A stretch of DNA of 5,489 nucleotides from Elusimicrobiota bacterium (GCA_028865585.1 JAGWJU010000098.1:1-5489); one strand, 5' to 3'. Counted from the first letter of the stretch, positions 1 to 5,489 are shown. Notes: generated from the letters alone by a model not told the origin. Made by a program: numbers and translations.

Positions 1-900
1 GCCGCAGGCTGCCTGTTTTTGCCCGCCTCGGCCAAGGATCTGCCGGCCAAGGCCTCGGCCCGGATTTTTGTCGAGGATCCCCAATACGCTTTCTCTTTGG
101 TGCTCGGGCTTATCGCCGAGAAGCGCGCGAAAAAGCCCGCCGTCGTGGACCCCAAGGCCGTCGTGGACCACTCCGCGAAATTAAGCCCCGGCGTGGGCGT
201 GGGGCCTTTTTCCGTCATCGAGCGCGGCGCCGCGGTGGGCCAGGACACGCTCATCGGCGCGCAGTGCTACATCGGCGAGAACGTGCGCATCGGGCGCGGC
301 TGCCGCATCTACCCCCAGGTCGTCATCCGCGAGGACTGCGTGGTGGGCGACCGCGCCGTCATCCATTCGGGAACGGTGATTGGAGCGGACGGCTTCGGCT
401 TCTCCACCGACCGCAAGACGGGGCGCCACCGCAAAATTCCCCAGATCGGCAACGTGATTCTCGGCGAGGACGTGGAAATCGGGGCCAACGCGGCCATCGA
501 TCGGGCGACCGTGGGTTCGACCGTCATCGGCGCGGGGAGCAAAATCGACAACTTGGTCCACATCGCGCACAACGTGCAGGTGGGCAGGGGCTGCCTCCTG
601 GTCTCCCAAGTCGGCGTGGCGGGATCGAGCTCCCTGGGCGACGGGGTGATTTTAGCCGGTCAAGCGGGCGTCGCCGGGCACTTGGCGATCGGCGATCGGG
701 CCATCGTGATGGCCCAGGCCGGCATCATGTCGGACGTGGAGAAAGGGGCCATCGTCTTCGGCTATCCCGCCCGGCCGCGCCGAGAGGCGTTCCGGCTGCA
801 GGCGCTCTACGGACGGCTGCCCGAGCTCTTCGAAGCGGTCAAGCAAATCAAGGACAAGCTGGGCCTGGGCCAAAACCCGGGCTCCAAGACGGAGGAATGA
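1..900 (+). CDS. lpxD: UDP-3-O-(3-hydroxyacyl)glucosamine N-acyltransferase LpxD, 5' truncated
   Basis: LpxD moves an (R)-3-hydroxyacyl chain from ACP to the 2-amino group of UDP-3-O-acyl-glucosamine, the third step of lipid A synthesis, in the cytoplasm. The reading frame is open from base 1, so the gene starts upstream; the in-frame TTG at 19 is not a credible start because the residues before it (AAGCLF) continue the N-terminal uridine-binding domain. The visible 299 residues hold the end of that domain (about 1-40), a left-handed beta-helix of hexapeptide repeats (about 44-255, e.g. IGADGFGF, IPQIGNVILGEDVEIG), the GYPARP motif and a C-terminal helix. IAHNV carries His190 and the later AGH carries His227, aligning with E. 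coli His239 (catalytic base) and His276. E. coli LpxD has 341 residues, so roughly 40 are missing. The more degenerate hexapeptide protein LpxA lies downstream and is distinct. The gene stops 1 nt before lpxC. Confidence 0.96.
   Translation, partial: AAGCLFLPASAKDLPAKASARIFVEDPQYAFSLVLGLIAEKRAKKPAVVDPKAVVDHSAKLSPGVGVGPFSVIERGAAVGQDTLIGAQCYIGENVRIGRGCRIYPQVVIREDCVVGDRAVIHSGTVIGADGFGFSTDRKTGRHRKIPQIGNVILGEDVEIGANAAIDRATVGSTVIGAGSKIDNLVHIAHNVQVGRGCLLVSQVGVAGSSSLGDGVILAGQAGVAGHLAIGDRAIVMAQAGIMSDVEKGAIVFGYPARPRREAFRLQALYGRLPELFEAVKQIKDKLGLGQNPGSKTEE
891..895 (+). promoter_or_regulatory. Ribosome binding site of lpxC inside the end of lpxD
   Basis: A perfect GGAGG lies 6 nt before the ATG at 902 and overlaps the last codons of lpxD. 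It supports that start and suggests lpxC is translated partly by ribosomes finishing lpxD. Confidence 0.75.
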
Positions 901-901
901 C

Positions 902-1780
902 ATGGATTTAAGCCAGACGACGATCGAGCGGGAGACGAATCTCGAGGGCATCGGGCTGCACACCGGCAACCGCTCCAAGCTGACGTTCCGGCCGGCGCCG
1001 GCCAACGCGGGCATCCGTTTTTTCCGCACCGACCTGCCCGGAACCCCGATGATCCCCGCGCGGCTGCACTTTGTGGTCACGACCGTGCGCGGCACGAACC
1101 TGGGCCTGGGCGAGGCCAAGGTGCACACCGTCGAGCACGTGCTCTCGGCCCTGACCGGAGTGGGAATAGACAACGCGGACGTCCTGGTCTCGGCCAACGA
1201 GCCACCCATCATGGACGGGTCGTCCCTGCCCTTCGCCCAGGCGCTCTTGAAGGCCGGCCTGCGCCGCTACCCGGACGAGCCCAAGCGCTGGCTGCGCCTG
1301 CCCGGGGAAATCTCCTACCAGGACGGCAAGGCCAAATACCGCGCCGTGCCGTCGGAACATTTCGAGATCAAGGCCACGCTCCTGCACGACCACCCCCTCA
1401 TCCCGCGCATGAGCCTGGAAATCCGCTGCGAGGAGACGGCCTATCTGTCGGAACTCGCACCGGCGCGCACCTTCTGCTTCGAGCACGAGGTCGAGTTTTT
1501 GAAGTCCCAGGGCCTGGCGCAGGGCGGCTCCCTGGACAACGCCATCGTCATCGGCCGCGACCGCTACCACACCAATTCCGGCGGGCTGCGCTACGCCGAC
1601 GAATTGGTGCGCCACAAGATTCTGGATTTGATCGGGGACCTGTCCTTGATGGGCCGCCCCATCTTCAAAATGCGCATCGAGGCCGAGTGCCTCGGGCACG
1701 CCCACAACGTCGAGTTCGCCAAGCGGCTCGACGCGGCCGCGTTCCGGATGCGCAGGACCGCAAAGACCGTGGAGGCGTAA
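902..1780 (+). CDS. lpxC: UDP-3-O-acyl-N-acetylglucosamine deacetylase LpxC
   Basis: LpxC is the zinc hydrolase that removes the N-acetyl group from UDP-3-O-acyl-GlcNAc, the first committed step of lipid A synthesis. The 292-residue product is within the family range (E. coli 305, Aquifex about 280). The sequence shows GIGLHTG at 16-22; VEHVLSALTG with Glu78 (general base) and zinc ligand His79; the IMDGSS segment; HDHPLI; ARTFCF at 188-193 followed by GLAQGGSLDNAIV; RHKILD with zinc ligand His238, Lys239 and zinc ligand Asp242; and GHAHN with His266, matching E. coli His265. The catalytic set is complete and the first five numbers equal those of E. coli. The Cys in ARTFCF replaces the Gly of E. 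coli, a variable position. The ATG start has a GGAGG 6 nt upstream. The gene begins 1 nt after lpxD and its TAA directly abuts the fabZ ATG. In enterobacteria LpxC amount is set by FtsH proteolysis; whether that holds here cannot be judged. Confidence 0.98.
   Translation: MDLSQTTIERETNLEGIGLHTGNRSKLTFRPAPANAGIRFFRTDLPGTPMIPARLHFVVTTVRGTNLGLGEAKVHTVEHVLSALTGVGIDNADVLVSANEPPIMDGSSLPFAQALLKAGLRRYPDEPKRWLRLPGEISYQDGKAKYRAVPSEHFEIKATLLHDHPLIPRMSLEIRCEETAYLSELAPARTFCFEHEVEFLKSQGLAQGGSLDNAIVIGRDRYHTNSGGLRYADELVRHKILDLIGDLSLMGRPIFKMRIEAECLGHAHNVEFAKRLDAAAFRMRRTAKTVEA
1771..1775 (+). promoter_or_regulatory. Ribosome binding site of fabZ inside the end of lpxC
   Basis: GGAGG lies within the last codons of lpxC, 5 nt before the fabZ ATG at 1781. 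It supports separate initiation of fabZ rather than a fused product. Confidence 0.7.
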
Positions 1781-2251
1781 ATGACGACAGAGACACCCCA
1801 AGCCGCGGACGCGGCGCCCGTGCGCACCTTGGGCATCGCAGAAATCCGCAAGGCCATCCCGCACCGCTATCCCTTCCTGCTCATCGACAAGGTGGACATT
1901 TTGGAGGAAGACAAGAAGGCGGTCGGCACCAAGTGCGTGACCATCAACGAGCCTTTTTTTCAGGGCCATTTCCCCGAGCACCCGGTCATGCCGGGCGTGC
2001 TCATCTTAGAGGCCCTGGCCCAGACCGCCTGCGCGATGCTTCTTTCCAGGGGCGCCTACGAGGGCAAAATCGCCTATTTCATGGGCATCGACGGCGCCAA
2101 GTTCCGCAGCCCCGTGTTCCCTCCGGGCGTCTTGAAGCTCCACGTCGAGATTTTGCGCCTGGGGCGCGCGGGCAAGTTCCGCGGCCAGGCGTATTTAGAC
2201 GGCAAAGTCGCGGCCGAGGCCGAGATGACCTTCGCCGTGGTGGATAAATAG
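1781..2251 (+). CDS. fabZ: (3R)-hydroxyacyl-ACP dehydratase FabZ
   Basis: FabZ dehydrates (3R)-hydroxyacyl-ACP to trans-2-enoyl-ACP in fatty acid elongation, and so competes with LpxA and LpxD for hydroxyacyl-ACP. The 156 residues form a single hot-dog fold domain, close to the usual 140-155, with a slightly longer N-terminal lead. The sequence shows IPHRYPFLLIDKV near 26-38 and the signature QGHFPEHPVMPGV with catalytic His63, followed by LEALAQTA with catalytic Glu77. The Glu in the active-site helix and the short length fit FabZ rather than the FabA dehydratase/isomerase, as does the lpx context. The start abuts the lpxC stop with no spacer and is in the same frame as lpxC. A run of seven T at 1954-1960 leaves the frame intact. 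Co-expression with lpxC and lpxA probably helps balance phospholipid against lipid A synthesis. Confidence 0.97.
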   Translation: MTTETPQAADAAPVRTLGIAEIRKAIPHRYPFLLIDKVDILEEDKKAVGTKCVTINEPFFQGHFPEHPVMPGVLILEALAQTACAMLLSRGAYEGKIAYFMGIDGAKFRSPVFPPGVLKLHVEILRLGRAGKFRGQAYLDGKVAAEAEMTFAVVDK

Positions 2252-2255
2252 GGGG
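2250..2255 (+). promoter_or_regulatory. Ribosome binding site that decides the lpxA start
   Basis: AGGGGG overlaps the fabZ stop codon. Two ATG codons follow in tandem at 2257 and 2260. The purine tract ends only 1 nt before the first but 4 nt before the second, so initiation at 2260 is more plausible, although 2257 cannot be excluded. Confidence 0.5.
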
Positions 2256-2256
2256 A

Positions 2257-3066
2257 ATGATGAGCACCATTCATCCGACCGCCGTCGTCCATCCCTCGGC
2301 CCAAATCGATGCGTCCGCGTCCGTCGGCCCCTACGCGATCGTCGGCGAGGGGACCGTCATCGGCGCCGGCACCAGCGTGGGCGCGCACGCCGTCGTCGAG
2401 TTCGCATCTTTGGGCCGGAACAACCGCCTGCATCCGGGCTGCTACGTGGGCACCGCGCCGCAGGACTTGAAGTACGGCGGCGAGCGCACGCGCCTGGTGA
2501 TGGGCGACCGCAACACCGTGCGCGAGTGCGTGACCTTGAACCGCGGCACCTCGGCCCACGGCGAAACCCGCATCGGCAACGACTGCCTCTTCATGGCCTA
2601 TTCGCACGTGGCCCACGACTGCACCATCGGCGACGGCGTCATCCTGGTCAACTCCGTGGCCGTGGCCGGGCACGTCGAAATCGGCGATTTCACCGTGGTG
2701 GGGGGGCTGGCCGCCATCCACCAGTATCTGCGCATCGGCAAGTACTGCATGCTGGGCGGGGGCGCGATGCTCAACAAGGACGTGCCGCATTTTTGCACCT
2801 GCCAGGGCTATCCCGCCGTGCTGCGGGGCTTGAACAGCCTCGGCCTGCGCCGCGGCGGGTTCTCGCACGAGAGCGTGGCCGCCATCCGGCGGGCCTATAA
2901 GACGCTCTTTCTTTCGGGCTTGAGGCTCGAGGAGGCGATGGGCCGGGTTCGCCGGGACTCCAAGGATCCCAAGGTCGCGGAAATGCTTGACTTCATCGCG
3001 GGCTCCAAAAAGGGCGTCATGCGGCCGGCCTCGGGCGCCGAGGCCAAGGAAGAGGCGGTCCTCTAA
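2257..3066 (+). CDS. lpxA: UDP-N-acetylglucosamine O-acyltransferase LpxA
   Basis: LpxA transfers (R)-3-hydroxyacyl from ACP to the 3-position of UDP-GlcNAc, the first and reversible step of lipid A synthesis, as a cytoplasmic homotrimer. Numbered from 2257 the product has 269 residues (E. coli 262); the second ATG at 2260 is the likelier start and removes one Met. An N-terminal left-handed beta-helix of hexapeptide repeats starts at IHPTAVVHPSAQID and is followed by a helical C-terminal domain from about 195. Diagnostic LpxA segments are QDLKYGGERTRL, GDRNTVRECVTLNRG and SHVAHDCTIG with His117 and catalytic His120 (E. coli His122 and His125), then GGLAAIHQY and CQGYPA. Gly168 aligns with E. 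coli Gly173 of the acyl-chain ruler, which favours a long acyl chain. The C-terminal RRGFSHESVAAIRRAYKTLF is typical. fabZ ends 5 nt upstream, and lpxI begins 3 nt downstream in the same frame. Confidence 0.97.
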   Translation: MMSTIHPTAVVHPSAQIDASASVGPYAIVGEGTVIGAGTSVGAHAVVEFASLGRNNRLHPGCYVGTAPQDLKYGGERTRLVMGDRNTVRECVTLNRGTSAHGETRIGNDCLFMAYSHVAHDCTIGDGVILVNSVAVAGHVEIGDFTVVGGLAAIHQYLRIGKYCMLGGGAMLNKDVPHFCTCQGYPAVLRGLNSLGLRRGGFSHESVAAIRRAYKTLFLSGLRLEEAMGRVRRDSKDPKVAEMLDFIAGSKKGVMRPASGAEAKEEAVL

Positions 3067-3069
3067 ACG

Positions 3070-3906
3070 GTGGCGACGGTCGGACTTATCGCCGGCTCCG
3101 GGCGCTTCCCCATCCTGGTCGCTCAGGAGGCCAAGCGCATGAACGTCGACGTCGTGGCCTTGGGCATCAAGGGCGTGACCGACCCGTCGCTCGAGCTGCT
3201 GGTCTCGCGCCTGGATTACTTCAAGCTGGGCCAATTGGACGCGCCCATCAGGGCGTTCAAGGCCGCGGGCGTGACGCGCGCGGTGATGGCGGGCAAGGTC
3301 CAGCACGCGTCTTTGTTCGGCGGCGTGCTGCCGGACTTTCGGGCCGTCAAGGTCTTCGCGCGCCTCAAAGACAAGCGCACCGACACGATTTTGAAAGCCG
3401 TGGCCGACGAGTTCGCCGCGGACGGCATCGAGCTGATGTCCTCCGCCGCCTACTTGTCGCATCTTCTGGCCGGCGAGGGCCGGCTCTCGCGCCGCGGCCC
3501 CGACGTCGAGGAGACGGCCAATATGCGCCTGGGCTGGCGCGCGGCCAAGGCCGTCGCGGGCCAGGACATCGGCCAGACGGTGGTGGTCTCGGACAACGCG
3601 GTCGTGGCCGTGGAGGCGATGGAGGGCACCGACGCCTGCATCCTGCGCGCCGCGGACATCGCGGCCGGGCACGGCAAGCGCCCGCGCCTGACCGTGGTCA
3701 AGGTCGCCAAGCCCGGCCAGGATCTGCGCTTCGACGTTCCGGTCATCGGGCTCGACTCCCTCGCCGTCTTCGCCAAGGCCGGCGTCACGGCGCTGGCCCT
3801 GGAGGCCGGCTCCACCCTGCTTTTCGACAAGGAGGCATTCATGCAGCACGCCGACGCCGCGAAACTATGCGTCATGGGATTTTCCGCGGCGGGGCCGGCG
3901 TCATGA
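3070..3906 (+). CDS. lpxI: UDP-2,3-diacylglucosamine diphosphatase LpxI (DUF1009 family)
   Basis: LpxI hydrolyses UDP-2,3-diacylglucosamine to lipid X and UMP, and replaces the unrelated LpxH in many bacteria. The 278 residues match the Caulobacter enzyme (about 280). The N-terminal domain opens with VGLIAGSGRFPILVAQEAK and contains GQLDAPIRAFKAAGVTRAVMAGKV. The C-terminal domain contains RRGPDVEETANMRLGWRAAK, VVSDNAVVAVEAMEGTD and VVKVAKPGQDLRFDVPVIG. Asp222 in RFDVP probably corresponds to the catalytic Asp225 described for Caulobacter LpxI. The GTG start is well constrained: the lpxA TAA lies in the same frame only one codon upstream, and the family motif begins at residue 4. No strong Shine-Dalgarno sequence is visible (AGAGG at 3051-3055 is about 14 nt away), so translation may depend on coupling to lpxA. 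The stop overlaps the next gene's ATG by 4 nt. The family assignment is firm; the activity follows from the family and the operon. Confidence 0.95.
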   Translation: MATVGLIAGSGRFPILVAQEAKRMNVDVVALGIKGVTDPSLELLVSRLDYFKLGQLDAPIRAFKAAGVTRAVMAGKVQHASLFGGVLPDFRAVKVFARLKDKRTDTILKAVADEFAADGIELMSSAAYLSHLLAGEGRLSRRGPDVEETANMRLGWRAAKAVAGQDIGQTVVVSDNAVVAVEAMEGTDACILRAADIAAGHGKRPRLTVVKVAKPGQDLRFDVPVIGLDSLAVFAKAGVTALALEAGSTLLFDKEAFMQHADAAKLCVMGFSAAGPAS

Positions 3907-4961
3907 GCGCCGAGGACAAGCCCAAGCGCCTCAAGGTCGGCGTCATCGGCGCAGGGCGCATGGGCGCCAACCACGCCAAGGTCTTCAACCGCAACCAGGA
4001 GCACTTCGAGTTGGTCGGCGTGTGCGACGTCAACTTGTGGCGGGCGCAGTTCCTGGCCTGGCAGTGCAACACCATCGCGGTGCGCAACTACGACGATCTT
4101 CTCTCCCGCGCCGAGGCCGTGGTCATTGCGGTGCCCACGCCGCAGCACTTCGAAGCGGGCCAGGCGGCCATGGAGCGGGGCGTGCACTGCCTCATCGAGA
4201 AGCCCCTGGCCGAGTCGCTGGAGTCGGCCAGGAAGCTTCTGGAAATCTCCGAGAAAAAGGGCGTGGTCCTGCAGGTCGGCCACGTCGAGCGCTTCAACCC
4301 CGCCGTTTTGGAGGCGGTCAAGCACGTGCGCTCCCCGCGCTTCATCACGGTCGAGCGCCTGGGACCCTACGACCCGCGCACCCAGCACATCGGCGTGGTC
4401 ATGGACCTGATGATCCACGACCTGGACATCCTGCTGACCCTGGTGGGCGCGGAGGTGGAGTCCCTGGAGGCCGTGGGCGCGCACCTCATCTCCCAGCACG
4501 AGGACATCGCCAACGTGCGCGTGCGCTTTAAGACCGGCTGCATCGCCAACCTCACCGCCAGCCGCATCTCGCTCTCGCGCTGCCGCAAGCTGCGGCTGTT
4601 CCAGGAGGACAGCTACATCTCGCTCGACTACGCGTCGAGCGACCTGAAGATTTATAAGCGCAAGACCCCGGTCATCAAGACCTTGAAAGACGTGGAAATT
4701 CTCAAGCCCAAGCTTTCCTCGGTCGAGCCCTTGAAGAACGAGCACCTGCACTGGCTCGACTGCATTCGGAACAACCGCAAGCCCTGGGCCAGCGGAGAGC
4801 GCGGCATGGAAGCCTTGAAGCTCGCCCTGCAGATTTCGGCGGAGCTCGAGCGCTACGTGGTCTCGCCGCAGTCGGGCGTGCGCTCGCTCATCCCGCCCTG
4901 GGCCCAGGATTTGGGCACCATCGCCAAGAGCGTTGGCAAGGACATCTTGGGAGGCGCTTGA
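3903..4961 (+). CDS. Gfo/Idh/MocA-family NAD(P)-dependent oxidoreductase, GnnA-like candidate
   Basis: The 352-residue product has an N-terminal Rossmann domain with VGVIGAGRMGANHAKVF (GxGxxG at 16-21), an EKPLAESLESA motif with Glu99-Lys100-Pro101, and the segment VGHVERFNP at 125-133. The C-terminal alpha/beta substrate domain contains DLMIHDLDI with Asp168 and His172, the usual catalytic pair region of Gfo/Idh/MocA enzymes. These enzymes oxidise or reduce sugar hydroxyls, often on nucleotide sugars. The best-characterised member in such a place is GnnA of Acidithiobacillus, which oxidises the 3-OH of UDP-GlcNAc so that GnnB can transaminate it; those genes sit between lpxA and lpxB. By position this gene may do the same, but no aminotransferase is present here, so the substrate is inferred. 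The start at 3903 is preferred because ATGA overlaps the lpxI stop and only about 11 residues precede the first beta strand; an ATG at 3867 would add 12 residues inside lpxI. The upstream GGCGGGG is a weak ribosome binding site. Confidence 0.9.
   Translation: MSAEDKPKRLKVGVIGAGRMGANHAKVFNRNQEHFELVGVCDVNLWRAQFLAWQCNTIAVRNYDDLLSRAEAVVIAVPTPQHFEAGQAAMERGVHCLIEKPLAESLESARKLLEISEKKGVVLQVGHVERFNPAVLEAVKHVRSPRFITVERLGPYDPRTQHIGVVMDLMIHDLDILLTLVGAEVESLEAVGAHLISQHEDIANVRVRFKTGCIANLTASRISLSRCRKLRLFQEDSYISLDYASSDLKIYKRKTPVIKTLKDVEILKPKLSSVEPLKNEHLHWLDCIRNNRKPWASGERGMEALKLALQISAELERYVVSPQSGVRSLIPPWAQDLGTIAKSVGKDILGGA
4620..4642 (+). repeat. Perfect 9-bp inverted repeat with 5-nt loop inside the oxidoreductase gene
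   Basis: The arms TCGCTCGAC (4620-4628) and GTCGAGCGA (4634-4642) are exact reverse complements around the loop TACGC. They encode part of ISLDYASSD. No T run follows, so it is not an intrinsic terminator. In GC-rich coding DNA such a hairpin can arise by chance; no function is claimed. Confidence 0.4.
4949..4954 (+). promoter_or_regulatory. Ribosome binding site of lpxB supporting a TTG start
   Basis: GGGAGG lies in the final codons of the oxidoreductase gene and ends 3 nt before the TTG at 4958. The spacing is short, but this is the only good purine tract nearby and it supports initiation at the overlapping TTGA. Confidence 0.55.
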
Positions 4962-5489
4962 GCGAAATTCTCTTCGTCGCCGGCGATCCTTCGGGAGACG
5001 TCCACGGCGCCAGGCTCATCGCGGCCTTGAAGGCCGAGATGCCGGGCTTGCGCGCCGCGGCCGTGGGCGGGCCCCTGATGCGCCAGGCCGCGGACGATTT
5101 CATCGAGGACCTGGCCGCGCGCGGTATCGCGGGCTTCTGGGAGCCGCTGGCGTCCTTGGGCTTTTTGCGCGACCTCCTGTCCCGGCTTAAAAACCATTTG
5201 CGGGAGAAAAAGCCCGCGGCCGTCGTGGTGGTGGACTACTACGGCTTCAACCGCCGGGTGCTCGCTCTGGCCAAAGCCGCGGGCGTGCCGGCCTACTATT
5301 ACGTCAGCCCCCAGGTTTGGGCCAGCCGCCCGGGACGGGCCAAGGTCATCGCGCGGCTGGTGCGCCGCGTCTTCGCGATTTTTCCGTTCGAGGAGGAGGT
5401 CTACTGCCGCGCGGGCGGAGCCTGCACCTTCATCGGCCACCCCCTCTTGGACGCCGTGCCGCCCGCTCTGGAGAGCAAGGCCGTCGGCC
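4958..5489 (+). CDS. lpxB: Lipid-A-disaccharide synthase LpxB, 3' truncated, TTG start
   Basis: LpxB, a GT19 glycosyltransferase acting at the inner face of the inner membrane, condenses lipid X with UDP-2,3-diacylglucosamine to form the beta-1',6-linked disaccharide 1-phosphate. The window covers 177 codons plus one base, about the N-terminal 45 percent of a normal 380-residue protein. Family segments in order are ILFVAGDPSGDVHGARLIAA at 4-23 (usually AGExSGD), AVGGPLM near 36-42, VVVVDYYGFNRR at 89-100 (usually DxPDFN), YYYVSPQVWASRPGR (usually VWAWR), AIFPFEEEVY and FIGHPLLDA. Asp93 aligns with E. coli Asp98, while Asp10 stands where E. coli has Glu15. The TTG start is chosen because its TTGA overlaps the preceding stop by 4 nt, GGGAGG precedes it, family homology begins at residue 4, and the first in-frame ATG is at residue 28, too late to keep the AGDPSGD loop. 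Expression is probably coupled to the oxidoreductase gene. No frameshift is visible in the part shown. Confidence 0.94.
   Translation, partial: MSEILFVAGDPSGDVHGARLIAALKAEMPGLRAAAVGGPLMRQAADDFIEDLAARGIAGFWEPLASLGFLRDLLSRLKNHLREKKPAAVVVVDYYGFNRRVLALAKAAGVPAYYYVSPQVWASRPGRAKVIARLVRRVFAIFPFEEEVYCRAGGACTFIGHPLLDAVPPALESKAVG

Noticed and set aside
19..21. TTG as the start codon of lpxD
   Set aside because: The frame is open to base 1 and the upstream residues fit the LpxD N-terminal domain; a start here would remove part of that domain and no ribosome binding site precedes it.
1954..1960. T run as a possible terminator or frameshift site in fabZ
   Set aside because: No stem precedes it, the FabZ frame is continuous across it, and the residues (PFFQGHF) are the conserved catalytic motif.
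908..1981. 357-codon minus-strand open frame opposite lpxC and fabZ
   Set aside because: It mirrors lpxC and fabZ, whose catalytic residues are all conserved on the plus strand; its own translation has no recognisable motif.
2074..3849. Very long open frame (591 codons) on the minus strand opposite lpxA and lpxI
   Set aside because: Its translation is low-complexity, rich in His, Asp, Gly, Arg and Ala, with no recognisable domain. It runs exactly antisense to well-conserved genes, as expected from GC-biased third positions. No ribosome binding site or promoter was seen.
3867..3905. ATG at 3867 as the start of the oxidoreductase gene
   Set aside because: It would add 12 residues with no family counterpart ahead of the Rossmann fold and a 40-nt overlap with lpxI; the ATGA overlap at 3903 fits the operon's packing better.
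3450..4751. 433-codon minus-strand open frame opposite the end of lpxI and the oxidoreductase gene
   Set aside because: It is antisense to two conserved proteins, has the same shadow-like composition, and shows no family motif.
1..5489. Possible undescribed system, mobile element or transferred island
   Set aside because: All seven genes belong to the lipid A pathway or commonly neighbour it, share composition, and leave no room for other genes. No terminal repeats, integrase, tRNA or toxin-like genes were seen.

Overview
The window is one uninterrupted, tightly packed operon on the + strand that encodes most of the Raetz pathway for lipid A. Reading left to right: lpxD (5' end cut off), lpxC, fabZ, lpxA, lpxI, a Gfo/Idh/MocA-family NAD(P)-dependent oxidoreductase, and lpxB (3' end cut off). 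All seven genes run the same way. Spacers are 0 to 8 nt, and the last two junctions are 4-nt start/stop overlaps (ATGA and TTGA), so the genes are probably co-transcribed and partly translationally coupled. I see no RNA gene, mobile element, CRISPR array, terminator or convincing promoter. No stretch longer than about 10 nt lacks a gene.

The organism is a diderm (Gram-negative type) bacterium with a G+C-rich genome, judging by eye from strong GC bias at third codon positions. UDP-diacylglucosamine hydrolysis is covered by LpxI rather than LpxH, which points away from Beta- and Gammaproteobacteria. An lpxA-lpxI-oxidoreductase-lpxB order is what I remember from deltaproteobacterial and some other non-enteric diderm genomes. 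Abutting lpxC-fabZ recalls the LpxC-FabZ fusions of Bacteroidota/Chlorobiota. I cannot assign a phylum from the sequence alone.

How the genes work together: LpxA puts a 3-hydroxyacyl chain on UDP-GlcNAc (or a 3-amino analogue), LpxC removes the acetyl group, LpxD adds the second hydroxyacyl chain, LpxI releases lipid X (2,3-diacyl-GlcN-1-phosphate), and LpxB joins lipid X to UDP-diacyl-GlcN to make the tetra-acyl disaccharide. FabZ draws on the same 3-hydroxyacyl-ACP pool for phospholipid synthesis. The oxidoreductase between lpxI and lpxB resembles GnnA, which with the aminotransferase GnnB makes UDP-GlcNAc3N for amide-linked lipid A. No gnnB lies in the window, so that role is open.

This is a recognisable pathway, not a new system. 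Points worth a second look are the gnnA-like gene without its partner, lpxC and fabZ being in the same frame with only one stop codon between them, and active-site-region substitutions in LpxB.
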